Origin: Callipepla californica brunnescens
Taxonomy: Eukaryota; Chordata; Aves; Galliformes; Odontophoridae
DNA length: 64,000 nucleotides
NCBI GenBank assembly: GCA_023055505.1
Contig: JALIRH010000035.1
Coordinates: 5,698,382 to 5,762,381, forward strand
Direction: 5' to 3'
The notes beneath the pieces were generated by a model. That model did not search any database and was not told where the DNA came from. It was given only the letters and a program-made list of their open reading frames with translations. The translations under genes and the position numbers were made by a program. Every line of letters begins with the position of its first letter. Positions within the stretch are counted from its first letter, which is position 1. Positions 43,410 through 53,400 of this stretch are shown one piece after another.

Positions 43410-43427
43410 ACTCCATCGCGATGGAGT
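43410..43427. repeat. Perfect 18-bp palindrome
   Basis: ACTCCATCGCGATGGAGT reads the same on both strands. It holds two CpG-flanked half-sites ATCG/CGAT and a central TCGCGA. Flanks are GATAATAATGTGCC on the left and TTAATAGTC on the right. It could be a dimeric transcription factor site. It is not the published TCTCGCGAGA motif. Confidence 0.9.
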
Positions 43428-43699
43428 TAATAGTCTCCGTGGGTTTAATACCTGCCTGAAATGAATCTTCTTTTTGTGCCGGGCTGAGGAAATAAGGGAA
43501 GCAGCCCCGCTCCCATCCTCAGTGCAGTTCCTGCGGGTTCAGGGTTAATGAGGTGTGAGCTAAATGTCTCCTGGAGTTGCTGTGTGTTGGTGCAGTGTGT
43601 CCTCCAGCTTGGCTGGGACACCCGCAGTTCATCCAGCAGCCCCTGACTGTTGTGCCTCAGCCGTCCCCATTTGGACAGGGCTCCTCTCTTCCTTCCTAA
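43428..43699. other. Non-coding spacer
   Basis: GC-mixed sequence with no recognised gene or repeat. Confidence 0.4.
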
Positions 43700-43880
43700 C
43701 ACAGTTCCAGAGACTCAGGTAATTGAGGGCCGGGGACTGAGAGGTGTTAATTATTCACTTCACACGCACCTAAGAATTGCATTGCTTGCTAGCTTCCAAA
43801 GTGAGTACATTAAATACAATGCATTAAACCTCCAAAGTATGGAAATACTCAGGGAGAGCCTCAGAATGAAGGTGTAACTT
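43700..43880. promoter_or_regulatory. Candidate conserved non-coding element (short)
   Basis: GAGGTGTTAATTATTCACTTC, CTAAGAATTGCATTGC, GTACATTAAATACAATGCATTAAACC. AT-leaning and repeat-free. Role inferred. Confidence 0.35.
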
Positions 43881-45489
43881 GGTGCAGTCCCAGTTTTAGA
43901 GACCGGTGAAGCTGATTAGTGGCCATGCAGGAGGTGAAGCGGGTAGGGGCCAGTCAGCGAGGAGATACTGCAGAGAGAATGAGTTGGGATGGATCAAAAT
44001 GTGATGAAGTCAGGTTCATCCCTCTGCTTTTTGCCTCCTTTTCTGCTCGAGCACTGCCTTAGGCTCATCTGCTCCTTATTTGCTCCTCGTGTAAAGTGGA
44101 GCTGGTGCTTGCTCTGCCCACCACTGGGGTTTCTCCAGCACAGATGCCCTCGTGCAGCATCCCCACCCCACTGCTGTGGCCCCAGAGATGCCCCGGGATT
44201 GCCCAGGAGTGCCCGGGGCAGTGCATGTGGCTCTGTCTAGGCACACCTGGCTGCAGGGCAGTGCAGCTCCCCACGCTGGGCTGCCAGGAGCTTGGCAGGC
44301 GGAGGCAAGCAGCAGCAGATGCGGGCTGTCAGACGGAGCAGACGCCTCATTAGCCACAGCACCGTGCTGCAGCAGCCCTGCTCCTGCCCAGCTGTGCCCA
44401 GGGGCAGCCGGCAGCAGCCTGCCTTGGAGAAATGAAGTTGTTCTTTGCTTCTCCCCTTCGCTTTCTCCTCCTTCCCCTGTGCTGTGCAACAGCTTGCTGC
44501 GTTCTTCCTCCTTATCTTCATCACATTGCTGTTGCAACCATCCTAGCTCAGCCCCTGGGCACTGATGCGTGGAGGAAAGGACTGGGAGCCAAGAAGGGAT
44601 CAATTCCACTTTGCAACCATCCCCATTTAGCCAGGAACATCTCTGTGTGGAGGGGAAGAAAAGGACCTGGATCCAAGGAGCAATCATTTCCTGCCAGCAC
44701 CCAACAGTGGGATCCCAAAGCTTTTGGGTGGCAGGGGGCTGGCACTGAGCGCATTATCCCCAGCCTTATTCTGCTGGACACCTGAGTGAGGGCCATCACT
44801 CATCAGCATAAACCAAGTGTACTTCCAGACAGTTCAATTAGCAGTGAGTGGTGTCAGTAGCGCAGCTCCTGAGCCAGGAAAGTCACACAGCAGGAAGAGA
44901 AGGGAGAAGGGGAGAGGAGAGCATCACCGGGATCATCCCTATCTGAGAGGAGGTAGGATGAGGGATGCAGGATGTGGCATTTCCCATTGCCCTCTGCACC
45001 CCCATCTAATTCCTCCAGGAAGATCTGAATGAGATCATTAGTAGAATAGAGCCACATGCAGAGGCAGAACTGCACAGTCAGAGCTGTGGGTCCAGATGAG
45101 CTGGGAAAGCATGACTTGGAACAGAATACTGGTGCTCTCTCCCACACCAAGGCAGTGTGTTGAGACCATCTACATTCCATGGTCCCATGCAGCTCCCCAT
45201 GCCTCACCAACCTCGTTCTGCCTGCCTCCTCTGTAGCCACATTCCCTTATCAGCCTCTGGTGACACACAGAGACCTCCTATCCCTTCTCTACCCTTTGCC
45301 TTCCAGCGTCTCCACAAGCTGGTGATCCTCCCAATGCACTTTTCCTCTTTCTGTCTTCCCTGGGGTTTGCTTGTGTTGGACAAAAAGACATCATCATTCC
45401 GGGTTTGCCTTGTGTGCTATCACAGCATTAGTGAACTGGAAATCCCTCAGCGTTTTGCCTCTGAGGCCGGTCCCCTGGGAGCACTGCAG
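43881..45489. other. Non-coding spacer; 203-codon minus-strand frame judged spurious
   Basis: The minus-strand frame 44076-44687 is among the longest in the window, but plus-strand frames of 95-137 codons cover the same bases. Composition is Pro, Ser, Ala, Cys and Gln rich with no domain, and there is no splice context. A possible 182-bp exon at 45307-45488 (TTTGCCTTCCAG acceptor, GCAGTAAGTG donor) is noted under findings with low weight. Confidence 0.45.
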
Positions 45490-45720
45490 TAAGTGATTTT
45501 TCTGTTCTAGCCCAAGGAATTGGATCCGCATCCAGTAGCCAAATTGAATTCATTCGGGCAAGGTTAAGAGCCATTTGATACAGTTTTAGATTAGGTGAAG
45601 GCAGCCATATATATTTCATATTCTGCACTAACTGCTGCGCAGCGAGCAGGGATTGGCTGGCACGGCGCTTATTGACTGCTCCCCGCCGAGCCCACGCTTA
45701 CAAATGGATGCTACTCAATG
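45490..45720. promoter_or_regulatory. Candidate conserved non-coding element
   Basis: Distinct single-copy words with CpGs: TTGGATCCGCATCC, CAAATTGAATTCATTCGGGC, GTTTTAGATTAGGTG, CATATATATTTCATATTCTG, CTGCTGCGCAGCGAG. TCATTCGG and the palindromic TGCGCA lie in AT-leaning surroundings. Role inferred. Confidence 0.35.
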
Positions 45721-45884
45721 AAGGAGTGGATCCTAAATCTCTCCCTGCTGAAAGGCGAAGGAAATAAGGAGGAGTTATGGGGTGAAGGAGTTGGCTGGGT
45801 TAAATGTAAGGGCTGGGGTGGCTGTGAGGTCAGTTCTAGGGGCTGCTGGAGGTCAAGCTGCGTGGGGCCCTATGGAAAAGCGTG

Positions 45885-45968
45885 GCTGCCCAGAGAAGTT
45901 GTGGATGCCTCATTCCTGGAGGTGTTCAGCGTGAAGTTGGTTGGGGCTCTGAGTAAATTGATCTAATG
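45885..45968 (+). mobile_element. CR1 LINE internal 3' fragment, sense
   Basis: GGCTGCCCAGAGAAGTTGTGG, ATGCCTCATTCCTGGAGGTG, TTCAGCGTGAAGTTGGTTGG and GGCTCTGAGTAAATTGATCT match the CR1 segment that normally precedes the 3' terminus. The terminus itself is absent here, so the copy is broken at both ends. Confidence 0.82.
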
Positions 45969-48900
45969 TCCGATAGAGCATTTGTCAGGCCTGCCCACAG
46001 GCAGCCCAAGACCTTCTGTGATTCAAAGATAGGATTGCATGGAGTCACCAACGTGGTTCCCAATGGTGCTGCTCTGTTACTGCTGAAACATGGGGATGGA
46101 TGGGAATCCTTTGGCACAATACCTGCCTTCAGGCTCATGGAGAGCCAGAGCAACGTAGGTTTGTGCACGGCAATGTGGGAAGGCTGATTTGTGTCAGCAG
46201 AGAGCACAGACAAGGGTTTGAATAGGAGAACAAATGGGTTTCTCTGTTTCCTTAAGGTGAGCCCATCCATAATCCCGGCGATGTGCAGTCACCATCTGCT
46301 CCCCGCTGGAAAGATCTCCAGAGCTGAATCCCCTGGGGATGGAGCCCTTCTTCTGTGCACTTGGCCCAGTGTAGGAAAAAGGGAAGAGAAACAGCCCTGC
46401 AAATCGTGACTTGGGAGAGAGAGCTGCTGTGGTGGGAGAGCCACACAGGGGCTGAGCATCTCGGTGGGCACTTCCAGCCATGGAAAAATGGGAGAAATCT
46501 CACAATTTCTCCCATCGGTGCAGGAGAGCGTATTTACAGCAGTGCTGCATGCATAAGCTTTAGCAGAAGCCAATCTGAGCCTGCTTGATGAAGAAGGGCT
46601 TTGAATGAGAATAAAAGGAAGAATAAAAAAAGAATAAAGTTTTATTTAGGATAACAAACAAAGGAGGGAAAGAGCCACAGAATGAAAACTGAGCCATGGA
46701 GGGAGGATGCGATGAGCGTGGAGTGAGGGATGGGTGTGATGTGAGGGTGCTTGAACCCAACCATCTCACAGGGAGAAGGAGCTCTTCAGAGCTGGCGCTG
46801 ATGTTGGAGTGCTGCTGGGTTCGTGACAGCGGTCACAGCTCCAGGAGTGCTGTGGGGTCAAATCCCACTCTGCAACTGCAGGCTGCTGCCACGTGGAAAT
46901 TCAGCAGCCCTTTGTCAGTGCAGCTCAGCCTTCCTCCTCCTCCTCCACCCATCTTCATCACTCAGATGCCACCGGAAGATTTGTTCTGGTGTGATGAACC
47001 TGGGGTGGAGCATTGCATTCACCACTGCGTTACCCTAAAGGGGTCCTGAGCCCCACAACCCCTTTTTCCCAGCTCCCAGCTTCTCTTTGGAGGAGGAGGA
47101 GGCGAAAGCTTTGGTTCCAGCTCCACACGTCTCCCCAGCAGTGTCAGAGCTGGCTGTGTCATCTCCAACCTTTCAAGGAACCCACAGGGGCTTAATTAAA
47201 GGCAGAATTTAGGCACTGCTATTCAGATGAGACTGGCAGCCCTCTGCTGACACTGAGCAGTGTCACTGCCTCAAGGTGGGAAATTCCAGCCCTGGCCGGC
47301 GTGGGCTGAGCCCTGCTCCATTTGCTGGACTGCAGGGTGACAGCACCAAGCCATCCACCAACAAGGCTTCATTAGTAACAGGGGGCATGGCAGGACCTGT
47401 CTGACAGAGGTGACACCGGCCTGACTCCTGTCAGCAGGACCTCAGCAAGAGGAAAATCTGCACTTCCCAATCGTGGGGCTTTGGTCGGGGCTCAGTGGTG
47501 GTCAGGTCCTGAAATGCATTTATTCCTGTGTATATGGAGTGCTGATACATAGAAACAGTGATAGGAAATGCCCAACGTGAGCACAGCAGGAGGAGCTGGG
47601 GGTACTGAGCACAGCTTTCCAGTTGTGCAGCTGCAGCACACTGCTGGGGCACCCACGGGAGCTGCCCCACACCCTGAGAACCCCACAGCCAAAGGCAGAG
47701 GGGAGCAGCTCTATTTGTTGCTTGAATGGCAGAAACCAGACGGACCATGCTCAGGTCCAGCACTGTTTGGTGGTCGTGGCCATACAGAGGGCACCCAGGG
47801 GAGGAAAGTTAGCACCCATCTGCATCAGTGGTGCCATGGGGGCGATGCTGTGTGTACACGCATCCACACACATGCCCACCCCCTCGCCCCTCCAGCCTGC
47901 TGCTCCTGCAGCTCTCTCCAAGGAGATCCCAGCTGCTCTCAGCGCTCCATCTGCAGCCTTCCAACAGTTGCTGCAGGAAGGGGAAAACATTAAAAACTGC
48001 ATTCGGGCGGAGGGGGAAAAAAAAGCAAAAAAATCTGCTCTTCTGGCATCCCATAAATCTCAATTTATCTGTCCCTTCGTCTCTATTGAAGCGGGAAGGG
48101 AAGCAAAACCTCCTTGGAAGCAAACGTGTCTCTGCTGTGCATGGGCACAGATTTAGGGGATGTCTGTGGGCACTGTGCCCCGAGCAGCCCTTGAGCAGAT
48201 ACTGAGAGCAGGGACTGCCTGGGGGCATAGAAAGGGCACAGGGATGCACTGCCCCAGGGCAGGTGGTGCTGCATCAGGAGTTCCTGGAGGGGTGGAAGGT
48301 TCTGGTAGCATCCAATAGCAAGAGGTGGAAAGTTCTAGCAGGGCCCAGGTGTGAGGAGGGCTCATTAGGCCCAGGGGCTGGCACTCAGCTAATGAGGCTC
48401 TAGGCAGCTCCTTGCTGCTAAAGAGCCCAGGAGTGTGGCTTGGGGCAGTGCTGTTGTGCTGCAGGGACAACTCAGAGCTCAACATCTGTGTGATGGAGGC
48501 ATGGAGGAGAACAGGTACTGTGTGATTTCTTCCTTGTAGAGCTTTCTGAGATGCTGGGTTGTTTCAGTTTGCCTTTGCTGTGGAGTTGGCTTGCAAGCAA
48601 CCAGAGCGGAGCTTGGTTCCTCTTCATCCAGAGCTCCTCTTGCTGCTTGAAGATGATGGTGCTGGTGGAGAGCTTTGCTGAGGAGTTTGCATTCTGCACT
48701 GCTGCGTTCAGTGCACTGTGCAGTAGAAAACTGGGGCCTTGTATGGTTCAGTTGGAGCTGTGTTGGGGCGTTTCAGGCTGTGTAGCCACTGTGATTTAGC
48801 CCCCCAGGAGCAGGTCTGAGTGCTGCAGGAGGTGTGCTGTTAGCAGGGAGAGCAGCAGGCTGATGGATGGGGACTGTGTAGCTCCCCCAGTATCTCTCAT

Positions 48901-49285
48901 GTGCAGGTGGGTGATGGATGGGGTGAGTGGGAGCTGGCACCCCTTGTTGCATCCCTTTTCTCCTTCATACAGCACTTGTGTCCCTGCCTTTGGTTTCCTA
49001 GCCTAGGACGTTTGCAACTTGTGGGCTGTCGCACAGCAGTAATTACGCTCTCCATCACTTTCCCATCAAGAAGTAAATGGAAGAAAATCACACCCCAACT
49101 ACCAGTGCTGACCTTCATTTCAGAAGGCAGCACATGCTCAGCCAGGCTATCATCCAGCCCTACTTTCACCAGGGGCTGGCTGTTCCCTGGGGCTCATCAG
49201 AGCTGCAAAGTGGAGCAGCTGCTGGCATTGGAGCCTACTGGACACAGGTGTGTGAAGCAAAATGCAGCCTCCTCCTTTCCAGAAG
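45969..49285. other. Long non-coding spacer
   Basis: About 3.3 kb without a recognised gene. An A-rich patch with AATAAAGTTTTATTTAGG lies at 46600-46655; (GGA)n and (TCC)n triplet runs are at about 47088-47103 and 46934-46947. An 11-bp stem hairpin is at 46488-46515. The 177-codon frame at 47623-48156 overlaps a 141-codon frame in another register and a 146-codon frame on the other strand, so none is credible. One AT-leaning patch holds GGCTTAATTAAAGGC at about 47189-47203. Confidence 0.48.
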
Positions 49286-49289
49286 GTTC

Positions 49290-49375
49290 CTTACAGTCAT
49301 TAAGGTTGGAGAAGGCCACTAAAATGAAGTCCAACCATCATCCCCCCCCCACCCCGTGCCCACTAACCAAGTCAC
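49290..49375 (-). mobile_element. CR1 LINE 3' fragment, antisense
   Basis: CAGTCATTAAGGTTGGAGAAG, GCCACTAAAATGAAGTCCAACC, ATCATCCCCCCCCCACCCCG and TGCCCACTAACCAAGTC match the reverse complement of the CR1 3' end. The C-run inside (about 49342-49350) looks like local slippage of the usual CACCCCACC segment. Confidence 0.88.
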
Positions 49376-49439
49376 TTGTGGTAAGTGGGATCTATGTGTA
49401 GCTTAGTGTGCACCTTGCTGTGGGATGCTGGGTTCTCTG

Positions 49440-49690
49440 GGTATATTTAAGGAACATTTAAGTGAAAGTTGCTATCCTGGTGCTGCTGTTGTACAAGATT
49501 TAGGGCAGGATCAGGCCCTGGTGCCTTCATTCTTCCCCTGGACCTGCCTTGCTCTTGCTGAAGACATTTGCAAATAGATAGCAGTAGGAATTGTGTCCGG
49601 CTATTTTATTTGTCATAATCTTTCCTAATCTGAATGTGCAGGAACTGTATTACGCAGCCTAATCAGTCACATATATTGTGCTGCTCTCCC
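49440..49690. promoter_or_regulatory. Candidate conserved non-coding element with octamer palindrome
   Basis: AT-leaning repeat-free block. ATTTGCAAAT at 49566-49575 is a 10-bp palindrome that holds overlapping POU-octamer-like half-sites in both orientations. Other words: GTCCGGCTATTTTATTTGTC, ATAATCTTTCCTAATCTG, CTGTATTACGCAGCC, CTAATCAGTCACATATATTG. Role inferred. Confidence 0.38.
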
Positions 49691-50032
49691 AGCCTGGTGA
49701 GAAGCAGAAGCCATCTCAGAGGCAGAAATGTGTTAAATGTGCATCTCGGGGGCTGCACGCCTTTTGTTGATGGGCAGAGCAGCTCTGTCTGCTGGCTCAT
49801 GCAGACTGCGGGGTCTGATCCGTCCCGGGGTGTGAGTGATGGGAGCAGTGACAGTGCTGCCTGTCCTTGCCGCAGGCGGCAGGTGACAGCACAGCCCCGA
49901 GGGGATGCCTGCGGCTGCAGGAGGAAGGCATGGGCGATGGGGTTGTACTGGAGCAGACTGCAGAGGGATGCTCTGCCAGAGAGCTGTGCTTCCCTGCATC
50001 CCTGATGTTCTGAACGCAGGCGTTTTTCCACC
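49691..50032. other. Non-coding spacer
   Basis: GC-rich sequence; the 173-codon minus-strand frame (49663-50184) overlaps a 123-codon plus-strand frame and runs through the hairpin below. No domains. Confidence 0.42.
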
Positions 50033-50099
50033 CTGGGATCACTGAGCTGCCCTGCCAAGGGGATTTCCATTCCCCAGGAGCATGGCTCAGTGATCCCAG
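50033..50099. repeat. Hairpin with perfect 15-bp stem, 37-base loop
   Basis: The left arm CTGGGATCACTGAGC (50033-50047) and right arm GCTCAGTGATCCCAG (50085-50099) are exact reverse complements. As RNA, two G.U pairs extend the stem inward (50048-50049 with 50083-50084). A second 5-bp stem GGGGA/TCCCC sits inside the loop. The size fits a pre-miRNA-like fold, or a relic of an inverted duplication. Nothing in the sequence shows that it is transcribed. Confidence 0.85.
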
Positions 50100-50599
50100 A
50101 GCCAGAGGGCGATGGGGGGAGGTTTGGAGATGCACCAGCTTCCCTGGTCACGTAGTGTTTGTTCTCTGTGGTAGCCAGAAGCACCCTTGTTTATTTCATC
50201 AGCTAAATGCTGAGAAGCAGCTGCCTGCCTTCCATCGAGATGCTTAATGGTGATGATCATTGCTTTCCCAACCACAGCCCCTCCGAGCTCGGGGCGACGC
50301 CGCAGCGCTGCGCAGCTGTTGTCCGATGGGTGCACGGCTGTTCCTATGGCATTCTCAGGCTTTGCTTTTGCTGAGTTGCAGAAGTCCTGAGGTGGAGTGT
50401 GGTGGCTTCTCCTGGATGCCTGGTGCATGCTGAAGTGCAGGGTCAGTGCCTGTGTTCGGAAGCCAAGTGATGCTGCTGCTCGGGATGTGAGCATGTGGCA
50501 GGGATGAGGACGTGGGGAGTGATGCTGTTTGCCTTGGAGGTCTGCTTGTGGTGTGGAGGTGTTTCCCTCTCACAGTGGAAGCTCTGCCTGGGGGTGGTG
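50100..50599. other. Non-coding spacer
   Basis: No gene. A CpG cluster (CTCCGAGCTCGGGGCGACGCCGCAGCGCTGCG region, about 50281-50312) is short, well below CpG-island length. Confidence 0.42.
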
Positions 50600-50900
50600 G
50601 GTGCTTTAAGATCGTGCTTTGAATCATTTGATGTAGAATTTCCTCCTGACTTTGATATCTGTTGAGCAGAACGTTGGCACAGAGCGCTCGGATACCCGGA
50701 TTTGTTTTAACTTGTGGTCCGGGCTTCAGAAAAGTAGTACAAAATGAATTAGCAAATTATCTTGATTGCAGCACTCCTGCCTGCAGCCAGGCAGCTCGTT
50801 CCAGGTGGAGAGCTTTTTTGCTGAAAGAAATGAGCAGAATTTATTTCTTTAGATAAATGGATCTGGGATAAAAGTCGTCTTTATTTTCTTTTTTCGTTTT
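50600..50900. promoter_or_regulatory. Candidate conserved non-coding element
   Basis: Single-copy words with CpG retention: GAGCGCTCGGATACCCGG, CTTGTGGTCCGGGC, then AT-rich GAATTAGCAAATTATCTTG. GAGCGCTC is an 8-bp palindrome. Role inferred from composition. Confidence 0.33.
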
Positions 50901-53352
50901 AACTGCAAAGGATGAAACGTGTCTGTTCTGCTCTTCTGTGCCAGAGATAAAAAAAGGAAGGAACTTTGCATTGGTGTTCCATTGGCTTTCAAGGAAAAGT
51001 TTCCTCCCCCACCCAAACCTCCTCTCCTGAGGAGCACCTCAGCCTGAAGATCAGAGCTGTGTTTAATGTTCCATCGCAGTGCTGCCGGATCCCGGCGCTG
51101 CCACTCTTGCTATGCTCCTGTTCCATGCGCACACGCTGTCTTTGATCTCCCTACTTTGTCCTTGTTTTATTTTATTTATCTTCTTTCTTTCCCCATCTCA
51201 CTCATGGTGGTGGCTCTGGGACAAAGCACCATCCCATTTCCCTGAGGTCCCAATGGCGCTGGCGGATCTCTGCTGGGTGTGAAATGAACACATCCAGATC
51301 ACTGCCAATCCCCACTGCACACAATCAACACAAAGATGTGAAACTTGGAGGAAATAATGTGTTTGATCCCACCAATGGTGTCCTTTGGAAGGCAGCTGTG
51401 CATGCATCTAGGGTGCAAAGCAGAGCCCTCACTGCCAGAAGGGCATAGAGATCGCCAAGTCCATCTGGAGATGAGTGGGGGGGTCTGGAGCATGGTGTGA
51501 TGGGGAACAACAGAGGGAGAGACCTCAGCACTCCTTACAGCTCCTGGAAGAAGGCTGTGGGGGGCTCAGCTTATGGGTAATAGCGTTGGGATGAGGGGGG
51601 TGAGCTCACATTGTGCTGGGAAGGGTCCGGTTGTGTGCTGGCAAAAGCACACAAAGCAGCTTTACAGACAGGAGGACCTAGAGCAGCAGGTTTGGGTGGA
51701 ACTATCAAAAATCTTCCAGCCATATATATATATATATATAAATGTAATGCTATAAATAAAAGCCAAATTTGTTTTATTACACTTGCTGTCTGAGGTCCCT
51801 TAGTGGCACTGGTCTGTATTGCAGCGATGGCCAGCGGTGTTTTGCTGGGTGCGTGGCATGCCTAATGTCCCGTGCAGCACAGGAAACTCATTCCCTTGTT
51901 TTATCTTGGGCCTAGCTCACAGGAAAGTGAGGTTCTTGAGGCTTGACTGGCAGCTGGAATAGGTTTTGTTCGGTTTAAATGAGTCGAGAGCTCCAGCCGA
52001 GGTGGGTAATGGAGCGGTTCCCTCCCTTGCTCCCTCTTTGGGCACTGCAGCCCTCGCTGCCCCTGGCTGCCTGGGTCAGGACGATTTCCAAGTGCAGCCA
52101 TGATGACAAGAAGAGCATCTCTTTGAAAATGAGGTTTCTTGGATCGGTGTGTGTGGAGCTTGCTCCCTACGAGCTGCTGCTGACCTCAGAGCCGAGCTGT
52201 TTGCTCACTCGTGTGAACTCTGCAGTGAAAACATATTAAGGTTCCCCTTTTTCCATGGCATTTTTTTTTTCTCCAGGTATTTAATCGTAGTTTACAGATG
52301 AAATGTGCAGCAGAGAAAAAGATGCTAATCACACAGTTACTGCTCTCTGCTCCAGCCACTGAAAAACTTATTACCATCTGCCCTGGATTGGACAGGGCTG
52401 TGAGCATCGGGACGTTGGTGTCTCTGAGCAGCTCGGTGTTGCAGCAGGGCACGGTGTCGTGTCCAGCAGGAGCTGGTGTGGCTGTGGTGCTCTGTGCTCC
52501 TCCCTTTGCTGAGGGCAGAGGTGAGGAAATGGATGGGAGTTCCCAGCTCTCCCCACTTGTTGCTGTTTGCCAGGAGTGGAGGTGGCTGTCGGTATTTTGG
52601 TGGCTGTGAATGTAGAGGTACCCGGTTGGTCCCATCCCCAGCTGAGAAGCAGGCACAGGGTGTTGTGTCCTCGGGTCCTGCCAGGCTTTAATGAAGCCGG
52701 AGCAGAAGGTGAGGTCAGGAACAAGGTCACAAATGGGATTTCTCTGGCTGCTGTGGTGCTCTGCCACTCAGCTTTTTGAGCGTGCTGTAATATCAAGCTG
52801 CCTTGGAAGCGGAGTGCTTTGATTTCTGGCCAGTCTCTGCCCTCAGCATGTTATTGGACTTACAGTTCAGAAGTACTCAAACCACAGCTCCCATGATGCA
52901 TCTTAAATATACGATTTGCACTTGGCTTTTTGCACGAGCTGTGCTTCTCCCCGACCAGCTCTTCCTGCAATGCATTTACCTGCAGCAGCACAAGACCAGT
53001 GAACCCTGGGGCACGTAACTGTTCCACAAAGCGTTTCTCCTGTGGCTGTGTTTGCATATGTTTTTCTCTTGTCATCTTGTTTTCAAAGAAATTAGGGTAT
53101 TTGTGTAGAACTTCACACCTTGAAAGTCATCCCCTTAAAACCAAGAACTGCTGAGCAAGGAAATAATTGTCAGCAAGGCATACTTGAGTCTCTCCTGCAG
53201 CAATTAACAAACTGAAGCGCAGGCTTGGCTCTGTCCAATTAAACTCTGGCAAGCTGGAATCCATGATGTGATAATGAAGCAGAGAGTTTTGGAGCCACTC
53301 TGCTTGCTATTTTGAGGATACAGGAGCTTTAGGCTGTCTGGCTGAAACAAAG
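50901..53352. other. Non-coding spacer with (TA)n
   Basis: No gene. The largest frame (193 codons minus, 52186-52767) is overlapped by 103-codon plus-strand and 141-codon minus-strand frames. A T-run with short flanks is at 52259-52270. AT-leaning patches at 52235-52340 and 53085-53230 show little structure. Confidence 0.45.
51722..51741. repeat. (TA)n dinucleotide microsatellite
   Basis: Twenty bases of perfect alternating A and T followed by AATGTAATGC. A potentially length-polymorphic simple repeat. Confidence 0.9.
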
Positions 53353-53400
53353 CCATTGAAAGTAATGGGCTGGACAATCTCACCCCATTACTTTTAATGG
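53353..53400. repeat. Hairpin with 17-bp stem, 14-base loop
   Basis: The left arm CCATTGAAAGTAATGGG (53353-53369) pairs with CCCATTACTTTTAATGG (53384-53400). Only one position is not Watson-Crick and it is a G.U pair in plus-strand RNA. Each arm is itself nearly palindromic (CCATTA...TAATGG). It could be a compact MITE-type relic or a small structured RNA. No flanking terminal repeats or target-site duplication were recognised. Confidence 0.85.

Noticed and set aside
44076..44687. 203-codon minus-strand open frame
   Set aside because: The plus strand is open over the same bases in several registers, composition is that of GC-rich spacer, and there are no splice signals or domains.
46600..46655. 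AATAAAG within an A-rich patch as a polyadenylation signal
   Set aside because: The hexamer is frequent in AT-rich DNA and no upstream exon or downstream GU-rich context tied to a gene is evident.
47623..48156. 177-codon plus-strand open frame
   Set aside because: Two other frames (141 codons plus, 146 codons minus) cover the same region. Codon content looks like translated spacer, with no domain.
52186..52767. 193-codon minus-strand open frame
   Set aside because: Overlapped by a 141-codon frame in another register and by plus-strand frames; no recognisable domain.
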